Positions 7,538 to 13,786 of a stretch of DNA of 20,591 nt are shown here, piece by piece. The stretch lies in the IMG/VR virus record IMGVR_UViG_3300020009_000090, positions 1 to 20,591 of that record; one strand, written 5' to 3'. The notes under the pieces were generated by a model that saw only the letters and a program-made list of their open reading frames with translations, was not told where the DNA came from and searched no databases. Numbering within the stretch: position 1 is the first letter of the stretch; the number at the start of each line of letters is the position of its first letter. This DNA is from a virus. The position numbers and the translations under genes are program-made.

Positions 7538-7975
7538 ATGAACTGGACAGAAAAACACATAAAGGGGCTTCTACACAATAACACAATCAAAGGTTATTCT
7601 GCAGACGTAAAAAAAGAGAACACTCCTGCCCTGCCACAAAACCATAAATCAAAAGCTTTGACCTGGTTGGAGTGGAATCTTTCCTACTGGTGCAACGAAC
7701 ATTCACTTACTCTTGAAAAAGAATATCGCTTTTGTGATCGTGGTTGGAGGTTTGACTTTGCCATTGCAACGGGGTCCTTAAAAATTGCAGTTGAGTTTGA
7801 GGGTGGAATATTTAGGCAATATAGCAATCAAAGCGGAGCACATTCAACAGCAAAACTATTTACTAAGGACACAGACAAATACAATAGGGCTTCGGTCCTT
7901 GGTTGGAGAGTTATAAGGGTTACTGCCATGAATTACACAACAGTTTTAACCACGTTAAACGAAATGATCAAATGA
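7538..7975 (+). CDS. PD-(D/E)XK-like phage endonuclease
   Basis: 145 residues, ATG two bases after the helicase stop. The core has the order seen in small restriction-like nucleases: R-F-D-F-A (Asp73), then V-E-F-E-G-G (Glu86/Glu88), a conserved H102 and a D-x-D-K-Y-N segment with Lys114, ending in L-G-W-R-V-I-R-V. It resembles the phage endonucleases related to DUF559 and VRR-NUC-type folds. The substrate cannot be told; a branched-DNA or recombination role next to the helicase is plausible (inference). The stop overlaps the next start as ATGA. Confidence 0.78.
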   Translation: MNWTEKHIKGLLHNNTIKGYSADVKKENTPALPQNHKSKALTWLEWNLSYWCNEHSLTLEKEYRFCDRGWRFDFAIATGSLKIAVEFEGGIFRQYSNQSGAHSTAKLFTKDTDKYNRASVLGWRVIRVTAMNYTTVLTTLNEMIK

Positions 7976-8280
7976 ACCATTCAGTTAACATAGCCCAATT
8001 ATTAAAGCAACGAAGGTCTGAGGCCGGAATGTCTCAAAAAGAAATTTCTACCAGGTGTGATATTAACCCTAGCACTTATGGAGCTTATGAAGAAGGAAGG
8101 GCGACTCCGAACATTCACCTACTAATGAAGATCGCAATGAATTTTGGCTTTACTTCTTTGGACGAATTCTTAGATGATGGGCTTTGCGGAACATTTAATC
8201 TGCCAATAGTAAGGGCTTATTACAGTTCGGGTGAACTTGAAAGAAAAGTAATTGATCGCATTTTAAATATTGAAAAATGA
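7972..8280 (+). CDS. XRE-family helix-turn-helix regulator
   Basis: 102 residues. The start is the ATG at 7972 inside an ATGA overlap; an upstream TTG at 7903 would overlap the nuclease gene by 73 bases. Residues 8-63 form a typical Cro/CI-type HTH: L-L-K-Q-R-R-S-E-A-G-M-S-Q-K-E-I then C-D-I-N-P-S-T-Y-G-A-Y-E-E-G-R-A-T-P. The C-terminal 40 residues are acidic and have no recognised domain. It probably binds a phage operator. No clear palindromic operator was seen immediately around the gene, which lies inside an operon. Confidence 0.85.
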   Translation: MNHSVNIAQLLKQRRSEAGMSQKEISTRCDINPSTYGAYEEGRATPNIHLLMKIAMNFGFTSLDEFLDDGLCGTFNLPIVRAYYSSGELERKVIDRILNIEK

Positions 8281-8738
8281 AAAAAGACATTAAAGACTAT
8301 CTGCATTTTTATTTGGGAAGTTGGGTTTTAATAGAAAAATCTAACTACTACTTTGTTCACGAACTTAATCTTCATCAAGGAGAAACGTTTTTACTAAGCG
8401 GCTTTTATTTGGGAGCAATAAGCGATCACGGCAATGGCCTGGTAATTAAATTGAAGCTACGACCATTGCCAAGCATGACAGAGCAAGAGGCGGTTGAAAT
8501 GGCTTCATTAACTGAATGGGAGCCACATTTTAGGGACGTAAAAGTTGAAAGAAACAAAATCACTAATGACATAATTGTTACATGGGACGGAGCAAACGAG
8601 TCACGGGATATGGTAAATGCAACAGGCGATCTGTTTTGGTGCTATGAACAGTTCATGTGGTTTCTAAAAAAGGAGTTTGACATTTTTGAATTAATCGAAG
8701 AGGGACTTGCTATTGATAAAACAAAAATTTCAGTATGA
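8277..8738 (+). CDS. Conserved Bacteroidota phage protein of unknown function
   Basis: 153 residues, ATGA-coupled to the HTH gene. The family pattern I recall from Bacteroidota phages is an N-terminal D-Y-L-H-F-Y-L-G, a central L-R-P-L-P-S-M-T-E-Q-E-A (62-73), and a C-terminal F-D-I-F-E-L-I-E-E-G-L-A-I-D-K-T (134-149). The middle contains several aromatic residues (WCYEQFMWF). No catalytic motif is visible. The stop overlaps the next start as ATGA. Confidence 0.75.
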   Translation: MKKDIKDYLHFYLGSWVLIEKSNYYFVHELNLHQGETFLLSGFYLGAISDHGNGLVIKLKLRPLPSMTEQEAVEMASLTEWEPHFRDVKVERNKITNDIIVTWDGANESRDMVNATGDLFWCYEQFMWFLKKEFDIFELIEEGLAIDKTKISV

Positions 8739-8962
8739 AAACACCCGCTATTAAATATAAATCTGATACAAGGGGTGAATTGGTCCCAACTGTTATTGTG
8801 GAGTTTGATGAGTACCCCGACCTGTGGTTGACAAAAAACAACTATGATGGCATGGGAAAAATGAAAGGCTTAATTAAAAACGGATTTCCTCTAAGAAACA
8901 TTGTCAAAGTTCATCACGTTATAAAAAACCCGTCTAAATACCCAACAGAAGATTGGCCATAA
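8735..8962 (+). CDS. Small protein of unknown function
   Basis: 75 residues, ATGA-coupled to the upstream gene. It appears beta-rich in the first half (TVIVEFDEYPDLWL) with a basic helix in the middle (GKMKGLIKNGF). A Pro/Trp-rich end (PSKYPTEDWP) closes the chain. No family is recognised. Confidence 0.65.
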   Translation: MKTPAIKYKSDTRGELVPTVIVEFDEYPDLWLTKNNYDGMGKMKGLIKNGFPLRNIVKVHHVIKNPSKYPTEDWP

Positions 8963-8976
8963 AACAATAAATCATC

Positions 8977-9606
8977 ATGAAAGAACACCCAATTTTATTT
9001 AGCACAGATATGGTCAAGGCAAAGCTTGCTGGCAACAAAACAATGACCAGGAGATTGATCAACCCTCAACCTATTATTGATGATCAAAGCGGATTTGTAT
9101 TTGATGGCAAACACAGAAAGCAATATGATATTCATAACTGGAAAGATCGGTTCATTGATGATTGGAGTAGATGGATGCCCGGGGATCTTCTTTGGACAAG
9201 AGAAAGTTGGTCATACTATACAGACGATGTTGGGAATGATATTCCTGGACTATACCAGTTCAAAACAGATAGTCATATTACCGATGAAGTAAAATTCAGG
9301 CCATCCATACACATGCCAAAAGATGCGTGCAGAATTTGGGATGAGATAATCAGTATTAAAATTGAAAGAGTAGCAGATATTACCGAAGATGATGCAAAAA
9401 AAGAAGGTGCAAATCGGGGAATATTCCGTGAGGGTCCTAATACAGAAAAAGGAGAGTTTCATCTTGAACATAATATTCATGGAAGCTATAAGGCGGGTTT
9501 TGAATTTATCTGGAAAATAATCAATGGGAAAGATTCATGGAAACTAAATCAGTGGGTATGGGTGATTGAATATAAGAACGTATCATTAAACGGACCCAAG
9601 CCATGA
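8977..9606 (+). CDS. ASCH-domain protein (phage type)
   Basis: 209 residues. Recognisable family features in order: P-I-L-F-S-T-D-M-V (5-13), G-N-K-T-M-T-R-R (19-26), M-P-G-D-L-L-W-T-R-E-S-W (67-78), R-P-S-I-H-M-P (near 108), I-E-R-V-A-D-I-T-E-D-D-A (near 129), and the closing W-V-W-V-I-E-Y. ASCH domains have a PUA-like RNA-binding fold. One bacterial family member, YqfB, removes acetyl groups from N4-acetylcytidine, but I cannot claim that activity here. It is often annotated as a phage morphogenetic protein. A second, unrelated-looking ASCH gene lies at 17112. Confidence 0.85.
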   Translation: MKEHPILFSTDMVKAKLAGNKTMTRRLINPQPIIDDQSGFVFDGKHRKQYDIHNWKDRFIDDWSRWMPGDLLWTRESWSYYTDDVGNDIPGLYQFKTDSHITDEVKFRPSIHMPKDACRIWDEIISIKIERVADITEDDAKKEGANRGIFREGPNTEKGEFHLEHNIHGSYKAGFEFIWKIINGKDSWKLNQWVWVIEYKNVSLNGPKP

Positions 9607-9998
9607 TCACAGCAACAGGATATAGCAAGGACCCATCAATACTACCCGAAGGGATTGCAATAACATTCGGGCAGGAAATGATTGAATTAAATAATGGACT
9701 AAAGAATTTACTACGATGGTTCAAGATAGTTATTTCTGATGAAGATGATTACTGGATGCACCGCTGTAAAAATCAGCCAAAGTTTGATGTGCTTCATGTT
9801 TACATAATTATTGCAGGTAGATTATATGGTAGGTGCCCGTATGGTGGATTTATAAAAAACAATCCAAAGGCAATGTATGGAAACAATTATTATACGGGAT
9901 GGACGGGTATTATAATTCCAGGGCCTTTTGAGAAATGTCCATTTGATCGGGAACTAAAAGGTTTCCGAGGATTCAGGTACACAACTAAATTATTTTAA
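9603..9998 (+). CDS. Unknown phage protein
   Basis: 131 residues, ATGA overlap with the ASCH gene. It has a mixed fold with several aromatic and Gly residues (HVYIIIAGRLYGRCPYGGF, 65-83) and a C-terminal F-R-G-F-R-Y. Two cysteines and a histidine (HRCKNQPKFDVLH) lie just before the hydrophobic strand. I recall similar hypothetical proteins in Bacteroidota phages but no functional name. Confidence 0.65.
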   Translation: MITATGYSKDPSILPEGIAITFGQEMIELNNGLKNLLRWFKIVISDEDDYWMHRCKNQPKFDVLHVYIIIAGRLYGRCPYGGFIKNNPKAMYGNNYYTGWTGIIIPGPFEKCPFDRELKGFRGFRYTTKLF

Positions 9999-10000
9999 AA

Positions 10001-10408
10001 ATGGAAAAACCATTACCGATAAATATAGAACCATTTGAAACATTGAGGCGCCGGTTTAGTGAAGCTGTTAAAAATTCTTATGACACTTTAAAAATAGCTG
10101 CAAACCCTAAAGATAGACCAGGTCAAAAGCCTGAACATGTTTTTGATTTTGATGACGGAATAAGACTAATAATAAGCAGAGACAGGTTTAATGAAAAAGA
10201 AGTGCTTCATTTTTCAGGTTCGGTATTGCCTGGATATCCAATTGAAACCGGCCTGCCACCAAGATTATATTTAGCCAAGTTTCTAGGAGAGTGCACAGAA
10301 AAAATAACAAAGCTATCGGGTTGCAGGACATCTGATGTAAAACTGGTTGCAATTACACAGGAAAAAGGAATTCCTCATTGGATTGTTGAGCTTTCAAACT
10401 TAAACTAA
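10001..10408 (+). CDS. Unknown phage protein
   Basis: 135 residues, start two bases after the previous stop. The central region has the pattern V-F-D-F-D-D-G-I-R-L-I-I-S-R-D (47-61), followed by a strand (EVLHFSGSV) and a second domain ending in H-W-I-V-E-L. It is probably a small alpha/beta protein. No motif gives a function. Confidence 0.65.
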   Translation: MEKPLPINIEPFETLRRRFSEAVKNSYDTLKIAANPKDRPGQKPEHVFDFDDGIRLIISRDRFNEKEVLHFSGSVLPGYPIETGLPPRLYLAKFLGECTEKITKLSGCRTSDVKLVAITQEKGIPHWIVELSNLN

Positions 10409-10419
10409 ACTTTTTAAAA

Positions 10420-10626
10420 ATGAATTCATATTATATCGTTTGGTCAAACTATGATGGTCATTATCTGGAATGCTATAATGACGAAGATCAGTGCTTAACA
10501 AATGTTGCCACAATTCAGGGACTTCATGAGCAGAAAAACAACGGAACGTCTGAGCCCGTGGTTATTTATGGACAGAAAAAAGAGTTTGAGCCAATAAATG
10601 TGACAACAAAAATTAAGTGGAAATGA
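10420..10626 (+). CDS. Small unknown phage protein
   Basis: 68 residues. The pattern is Y-Y-I-V-W-S-N-Y-D-G-H-Y-L-E-C-Y near the start and V-V-I-Y-G-Q near residue 48. This resembles short phage proteins made of a small beta-sheet. The stop TGA overlaps the ATG of the next gene as ATGA. Function unknown. Confidence 0.62.
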   Translation: MNSYYIVWSNYDGHYLECYNDEDQCLTNVATIQGLHEQKNNGTSEPVVIYGQKKEFEPINVTTKIKWK

Positions 10627-10847
10627 GAGGCAACCCAGGTAAAATATGGGAGATTATAGAAACAGGAAAGCTTGCATTTTCTTACCACAAAGAACAGCAG
10701 CGGGAGTTTTTAGAAAAGAAAAAAATCTTAGTGTATATCACAGAGATCACACAGCTTAGTTTATTTTCTGATCTGCCAGATAAAGAGCAATGCAGGAAAG
10801 TTTTGAAAGACATTGATAAATTAAAACTGATCGGATTCATTGACTAA
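10623..10847 (+). CDS. Small protein carrying a perfect QLSLF sliding-clamp-binding motif
   Basis: 74 residues from the ATG at 10623 (ATGA overlap); a GTG at 10617 is an alternative. Residues 44-48 are QLSLF, the exact consensus by which many bacterial and phage proteins bind the DNA polymerase sliding clamp. It is flanked by a helix on each side: charged QQREFLEKKK before and CRKVLKDIDKLK after. It is the last gene before a long hairpin terminator. A role as a clamp-interacting replication modulator is inferred from the motif alone. Confidence 0.68.
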   Translation: MRGNPGKIWEIIETGKLAFSYHKEQQREFLEKKKILVYITEITQLSLFSDLPDKEQCRKVLKDIDKLKLIGFID

Positions 10848-10854
10848 AACCTAT

Positions 10855-10938
10855 ACCACCGGCTAAACCATTAATTAAAAAAAAGTCCCTCACGGGTCTA
10901 GTTGATGGCCTTTCGGGTGGAAGGGCCGGTGGTTTTTT
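10855..10938 (+). terminator. Large hairpin terminator with a competing inner stem
   Basis: ACCACCGGC (10855-10863) can pair with GCCGGTGGT (10925-10933) to form a 9-bp stem immediately followed by a T-run (10934-10938). Inside the loop, GGCCTTTC (10907-10914) can pair with GAAGGGCC (10920-10927) around a 5-base loop (one G-T wobble). The two stems share bases 10925-10927, so they compete for those bases. The position, after a tightly packed gene cluster, fits transcription termination or attenuation. Confidence 0.75.
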
Positions 10939-10958
10939 ACTTTTAAAATTTACAGTAT

Positions 10959-11147
10959 ATGAAAATAGTTTTTTTTGAAAACAAGTTTGGGACAAACTTT
11001 GAATTGCAGCCTGAGACAACAGCGGAGGTTGCTACACTTGCCAGGATTGCCAAAAGTTCAAGAGCAGAGAAGCCACAAATAACATTTTATTTTTCCGGAG
11101 AGCCGTCTTGCTCAATATGGATCAGGAAAACAATAGAAAAATCATAG
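10959..11147 (+). CDS. Small unknown protein
   Basis: 62 residues, the first gene after the hairpin terminator. A hydrophobic beginning (MKIVFFENKFG) is followed by a helix (TAEVATLARIAKSSR) and a strand-rich end (ITFYFSGEPSCSIWI). There is no signal peptidase site. It looks like a compact alpha/beta protein. No family is recognised. Confidence 0.6.
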   Translation: MKIVFFENKFGTNFELQPETTAEVATLARIAKSSRAEKPQITFYFSGEPSCSIWIRKTIEKS

Positions 11148-11179
11148 CGTAACAGTATTTCAAATAAACGCAATCAATA

Positions 11180-11611
11180 ATGCCAATACTTAACTACACA
11201 ACAGGAATAGAAGCCTGGAAAACAGTGAATGAAATTCAGCAGATAATGAGCAAACACAAGGTTACTCACTTCTCAATAAAGAATGAGGGGAGTTTTCCGG
11301 TTGCATTGTCTTTCACGATCGATTATATCGGCACACCAATGAATTTTCTTTTACCATGCAATCATGCCGGAGTATTAAGATGTTTAAAAGCTGATCGCAA
11401 AGTACCCAACAGCAGTAAGAACGAAGAACAAGCTTTGCGTACAAGTTGGAGAATCATAAAAGATTGGGTTGAGTCACAACTTGCAATTGTAGAAGCAGAA
11501 CTAGCGCCGATACAGGAAGTGTTTATGCCATACCTGGTCATTAATGCAACGGGTGAAACATTATCACAACGAATGTTGAAAGGTGATGGAATGAAGCTGT
11601 TAGAATCTTAG
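11180..11611 (+). CDS. Conserved phage protein of unknown function
   Basis: 143 residues. The pattern is one I know from many tailed-phage genomes: M-P-I-L-N-Y-T-T at the start, V-A-L-S-F-T-I-D near residues 41-48, an R-T-S-W-R-I-I-K-D-W-V-E-S-Q segment near 86-99, then E-A-E-L-A-P-I-Q-E-V-F-M-P-Y-L near 105-119. It is commonly found in early or middle operons beside recombination or replication genes. No catalytic residues can be named. Confidence 0.78.
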   Translation: MPILNYTTGIEAWKTVNEIQQIMSKHKVTHFSIKNEGSFPVALSFTIDYIGTPMNFLLPCNHAGVLRCLKADRKVPNSSKNEEQALRTSWRIIKDWVESQLAIVEAELAPIQEVFMPYLVINATGETLSQRMLKGDGMKLLES

Positions 11612-11626
11612 CAAATTTTATTAGCA

Positions 11627-11653
11627 TTGTATTTGCTAAATTCATTAGTTTTG
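11627..11653 (+). promoter_or_regulatory. Bacteroidota-type promoter
   Basis: TTG at 11627-11629 is followed after 16 bases by TAGTTTTG at 11646-11653, an exact match to the Bacteroidota -7 consensus TAnnTTTG. It lies in the 59-base gap before the gene at 11671, placing the transcript start just upstream of that ATG. Confidence 0.6.
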
Positions 11654-11670
11654 TTGAACCCCGTTTTTAA

Positions 11671-12162
11671 ATGTATCCAATACCTCAAACGACAGACTAC
11701 AGACTGATTGGAAAATTACTACTGATTAAAATGCCCGAGGTGGCCGAGGATCTACTAACAAAACATAATAATGAAACCAGGGAAATGGAAGTTGTTAAGC
11801 CACTTGAAACTGATCATGCAAAAATATTTTTATACTTCATACAGTTTTGCAGATTGAAACAAAAAGAGCCCACACAATTCTTTGGTTACTTAAGAGAAAA
11901 AATATTAATAGATGCCAGGATGGAGTTTGTTGCGGCACTTCTTCATATTTATTCACCGATCGTTTTTGTGGCTACAAAAGAATTTATGTTTCTGTACCGG
12001 AGCAGCATGGCAGAAATGGGATTGATCAAAAGCATTAGCAATGTTTTGAACGTGAGACAAGGCAGCGTTAGTAAGATGGTCCGGAAAATAATTGTGAGGG
12101 AGAAAGCTTATGAAGATTTCAGAGAAAATGTAAATGATCTTTTTAAACAGTTATCAAAATGA
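11671..12162 (+). CDS. Possible DNA-binding regulator (HTH-like)
   Basis: 163 residues, preceded by a promoter-like sequence. The N-terminal ~70 residues are helical. From about residue 110, the segment M-G-L-I-K-S-I-S-N-V-L-N-V-R-Q-G-S-V-S-K-M-V-R-K looks like a helix-turn-helix: a helix, a turn at N-V-R-Q-G, and a Ser/Lys-rich recognition helix. It ends in an acidic helix (YEDFRENVNDLFKQL). I recall similar Bacteroidota phage proteins without a name. The stop overlaps the HNH gene as ATGA. A transcriptional role is inference. Confidence 0.62.
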   Translation: MYPIPQTTDYRLIGKLLLIKMPEVAEDLLTKHNNETREMEVVKPLETDHAKIFLYFIQFCRLKQKEPTQFFGYLREKILIDARMEFVAALLHIYSPIVFVATKEFMFLYRSSMAEMGLIKSISNVLNVRQGSVSKMVRKIIVREKAYEDFRENVNDLFKQLSK

Positions 12163-12593
12163 TTCATCACGAAATAATATTAATCTCTAAGGGCGGTGGA
12201 TATATGAGATGTAAAACACGGCCAATTCACCCAAGGGCCGACGTTAATGGTTACAGAAAATTGCATAGAACCATTATTGAAAATAATTTGGGCCGGTACT
12301 TGAATGATGATGAACACGTTCACCATATAGACGGAAACAAGTATAACAACGATCTTTCAAACCTTGAGGTTTTAAATAATTCAGAACACGGCAAGAGACA
12401 CCACTCACCGCTACCGTTAGTAAATTGTATTTGTGCTGAATGTGGAAGCCATTTTCAAGAAATACCAAGATTTTACAGGCTAAGAATTAAAAGAAATAAG
12501 AACGGAAAGCTGTGTTGTTATCGTAAGTGTGCATCAAAATTTCAATTTAAAAACCAGGCCGCGGAGTGTAGCAGTGGCAGCTTCCTTGGCTGA
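12159..12593 (+). CDS. HNH endonuclease running into a tRNA gene
   Basis: 144 residues, ATGA-coupled. The HNH core is V-H-H-I-D-G-N-K-Y-N-N-D-L-S-N-L-E-V-L-N (54-73) followed by S-E-H-G-K-R-H (75-81), typical of phage HNH and homing-type endonucleases. The C-terminal part has paired cysteines, C92-x2-C95 and C119/C120/C124, suggesting a zinc finger for DNA binding. An in-frame ATG at 12204 (residue 16) is an alternative start. The last 10 codons are read from inside the tRNA-like gene at 12561, and the TGA stop lies in its anticodon loop, so the natural C-terminus may have been lost or replaced. Confidence 0.85.
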   Translation: MIHHEIILISKGGGYMRCKTRPIHPRADVNGYRKLHRTIIENNLGRYLNDDEHVHHIDGNKYNNDLSNLEVLNNSEHGKRHHSPLPLVNCICAECGSHFQEIPRFYRLRIKRNKNGKLCCYRKCASKFQFKNQAAECSSGSFLG

Positions 12594-12643
12594 CTTCCAA
12601 GGGGTCGAGGAGTTCGATTCTCCTCCTCCGCAACCTGGTTTTT
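12549..12643 (+). repeat. Perfect 10-bp inverted repeat enclosing the tRNA-like gene
   Basis: AAAAACCAGG (12549-12558) is perfectly complementary to CCTGGTTTTT (12634-12643). With two unpaired bases on each side it stacks directly onto the acceptor stem of the tRNA-like structure. The right arm ends in five T residues, so the whole element could act as an intrinsic terminator or as a processing guide. Confidence 0.8.
12561..12632 (+). tRNA. tRNA-like gene, anticodon GAC (Val), unusual 6+6 stem
   Basis: A cloverleaf can be drawn: acceptor stem GCGGAG/CTCCGC (6 bp), D-arm with A14, G18-G19 and A21, anticodon stem CTTGG/CCAAG with loop CTGACTT, variable loop GGGTC, and a T-arm with TTCGATT. T8, U33, C48, T54-T55-C56 and the discriminator A73 are in place. 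The T-stem has 6 bp, so acceptor plus T-stem still total 12. Base 37 is U instead of a purine. CCA is not encoded. Anticodon GAC (12592-12594) would read valine codons. Whether it is charged and used is unknown. Confidence 0.72.
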
Positions 12644-12686
12644 CATAGGATGATGAATTTGTAATTACTAACAGAGCCTTAACTTA

Positions 12687-12714
12687 AAACCCTGCTATTC
12701 TTAGCGGGGTTTTT
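12687..12714 (+). terminator. Strong intrinsic terminator
   Basis: An 11-bp stem (12687-12697 with 12702-12712, one G-T wobble) with the 4-base loop TTCT is followed directly by T residues. It lies downstream of the tRNA-like gene and upstream of a new promoter, separating the two transcription units. Apart from the tRNA, this terminator, the promoter at 12800 and the leader hairpin at 12848, I see nothing in 12594-12887. Confidence 0.85.
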
Positions 12715-12799
12715 GTTGGTCCTAAATACTAACTTTTTTGGCAATTTGTGGGTAAAAGTGGTAAAAATATTAGCAAAAATATATTTTGAATAAAACTTG

Positions 12800-12827
12800 T
12801 TGAAATCAAAAAAGGGGTTTATATTTA
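12800..12827 (+). promoter_or_regulatory. Bacteroidota-type promoter of the cargo unit
   Basis: TTG at 12800-12802 (or 12797-12799) and TATATTTA at 12820-12827 match TTG-N17-TAnnTTTG with one mismatch. It lies between the terminator and the first gene of the ArdC-containing unit, in a very AT-rich stretch. Confidence 0.6.
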
Positions 12828-12847
12828 CATATCATTTAGCACGAAAA

Positions 12848-12880
12848 ACAGGTAGCCGCCCTGACTAAAAAGAAGGCATC
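12848..12880 (+). promoter_or_regulatory. Cargo leader element 1: hairpin plus GGCATCAAA
   Basis: A small stem CAGG/CCTG (12849-12852 with 12860-12863) is followed by CTAAAAAGA and then GGCATCAAA just before the ATG at 12888. The same order recurs before three other genes downstream, at 13303, 13741 and 14820. It lies between the promoter and the gene, so it is transcribed as a 5' leader. Confidence 0.5.
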
Positions 12881-12887
12881 AAAAGTC

Positions 12888-13295
12888 ATGACAACTTCAC
12901 AAAGAATTACATTAAACGAGTACAAAAAACTCAACACTATCAATGATGCTGCAAAGGCTATTTTGATAGTTCTTAAAACCTTCAACAAAACAGAGGTTCA
13001 AGAAGTTTTGCCTATTATTTTGGGCATGGTTGAAAAGCACCAAAAAGAAAACGTTTACCCTGAATTGAACGAACCAGAAAGCATTTTTGAAAACTCAATA
13101 CTTGAAAGTGAGTACAAAAAATTTCCTGAAAAAATAGTGGTAATAATTGAAACAAGCAACAACCCACACGGTGATTGGGCTTTGACCGTTTGCGATAAAG
13201 ACGAGCAATTGGGCCAATATTTTTATGACAGCAAAGAAGATGCACAAAAGGACGGCGATAAACTCGAAGAATTTTGTAATGTAACATTTGAATAA
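12888..13295 (+). CDS. Unknown cargo protein
   Basis: 135 residues, the first gene of the unit. The N-terminal half is helical (NDAAKAILIVLKTF, VQEVLPIILGMVEKH). The C-terminal half is a likely beta-alpha domain starting at I-V-V-I-I-E-T and containing H-G-D-W-A-L-T-V-C-D and an acidic end. No family is recognised. It shares its leader with the DUF6573-like and ArdC genes, so it may act in the same antirestriction or conjugation-related programme (inference). Confidence 0.65.
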   Translation: MTTSQRITLNEYKKLNTINDAAKAILIVLKTFNKTEVQEVLPIILGMVEKHQKENVYPELNEPESIFENSILESEYKKFPEKIVVIIETSNNPHGDWALTVCDKDEQLGQYFYDSKEDAQKDGDKLEEFCNVTFE

Positions 13296-13302
13296 TAAAA
13301 AA

Positions 13303-13339
13303 ACAGGGTACGAAACCTGTCTAAAAAGATCGAATCAAA
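13303..13339 (+). promoter_or_regulatory. Cargo leader element 2: hairpin plus CGAATCAAA
   Basis: ACAGG (13303-13307) pairs with CCTGT (13316-13320), followed by CTAAAAAGA and CGAATCAAAT directly before the ATG at 13341. The CTAAAAAGA block is identical to that in leader 1. Apart from a short A-rich stretch after the previous stop, the leader fills the gap between the genes. Confidence 0.5.
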
Positions 13340-13340
13340 T

Positions 13341-13727
13341 ATGAACAATCAAACCACAATTACAGACATTTTCGGGCCGGTTATCTCTTCTTATTCAAGA
13401 AAACAAGCAATTGAGGACGGCTATTTGCACCCTGTTAGCGAACTTTTTCCTAGCGATTGCAGAATTTACAAATACCCTGTTTGCTTCTCTAATGAAGTTG
13501 TAAACCTAATTGAAGGTGACAATATGGGGGCATGGGTTTGGGACATTTGTTTTATGTCTGCTAAATGCCCCACAAAACAATTGGACCCGACAAGGCAATT
13601 ATTCAAAGTCACATTACCAAGAAAAAAAGGGACCACAGCAACAAAAACTTTTGAACTCATGGCTATATGCGGCCCTGATGATAACGCAGCGCCATGCATA
13701 ACAATTTGTTTTCCTAACGAAGATTAA
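13341..13727 (+). CDS. DUF6573-like protein
   Basis: 128 residues. The N-terminal F-G-P-V-I-S-S-Y-S-R-K-Q-A-I-E-D-G-Y-L (11-29) is the recognisable opening of DUF6573 proteins, which I know mainly from mobile elements and phages, often close to ArdC genes. Later segments (V-W-D-I-C-F-M near 67, L-F-K-V-T-L near 87, I-T-I-C-F-P at the end) fit a small beta-rich protein with several cysteines. Biochemical function is unknown. Confidence 0.78.
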   Translation: MNNQTTITDIFGPVISSYSRKQAIEDGYLHPVSELFPSDCRIYKYPVCFSNEVVNLIEGDNMGAWVWDICFMSAKCPTKQLDPTRQLFKVTLPRKKGTTATKTFELMAICGPDDNAAPCITICFPNED

Positions 13728-13740
13728 TTAACCGAACATA

Positions 13741-13785
13741 AAACCGGGGTTGCAAGCCCCGGTTTAAAAAAAAGATTGCATCAAA
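13741..13785 (+). promoter_or_regulatory. Cargo leader element 3: strong hairpin plus TGCATCAAA
   Basis: AAACCGGGG (13741-13749) pairs perfectly with CCCCGGTTT (13757-13765) around a 7-base loop, followed by an A-run, then TTGCATCAAAT and the ATG at 13787. The downstream part matches leaders 1 and 2. The stem is followed by A residues rather than T, which argues against a plain terminator on the plus strand. Confidence 0.6.
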
Positions 13786-13786
13786 T

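Noticed and set aside
7903-7971. N-terminal extension of the XRE regulator from TTG 7903
   Set aside because: It would overlap the nuclease gene by 73 bases, while ATG 7972 sits in an ATGA overlap like many genes here.
12561-12632. tRNA-Gly with anticodon TCC (CTTCCAA also occurs)
   Set aside because: With CTTCCAA as the loop the flanking bases cannot form an anticodon stem; CTTGG/CCAAG around CTGACTT forms 5 (6) perfect pairs.
12561-12643. attP site derived from a host tRNA gene
   Set aside because: No integrase gene is visible in the window, and the near-complete cloverleaf is better explained as a phage-borne tRNA; it cannot be excluded without the host genome.
13741-13765. Intrinsic terminator after the DUF6573-like gene
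   Set aside because: The stem is strong but is followed by an A-run, not T; it fits the shared leader element better on the plus strand.
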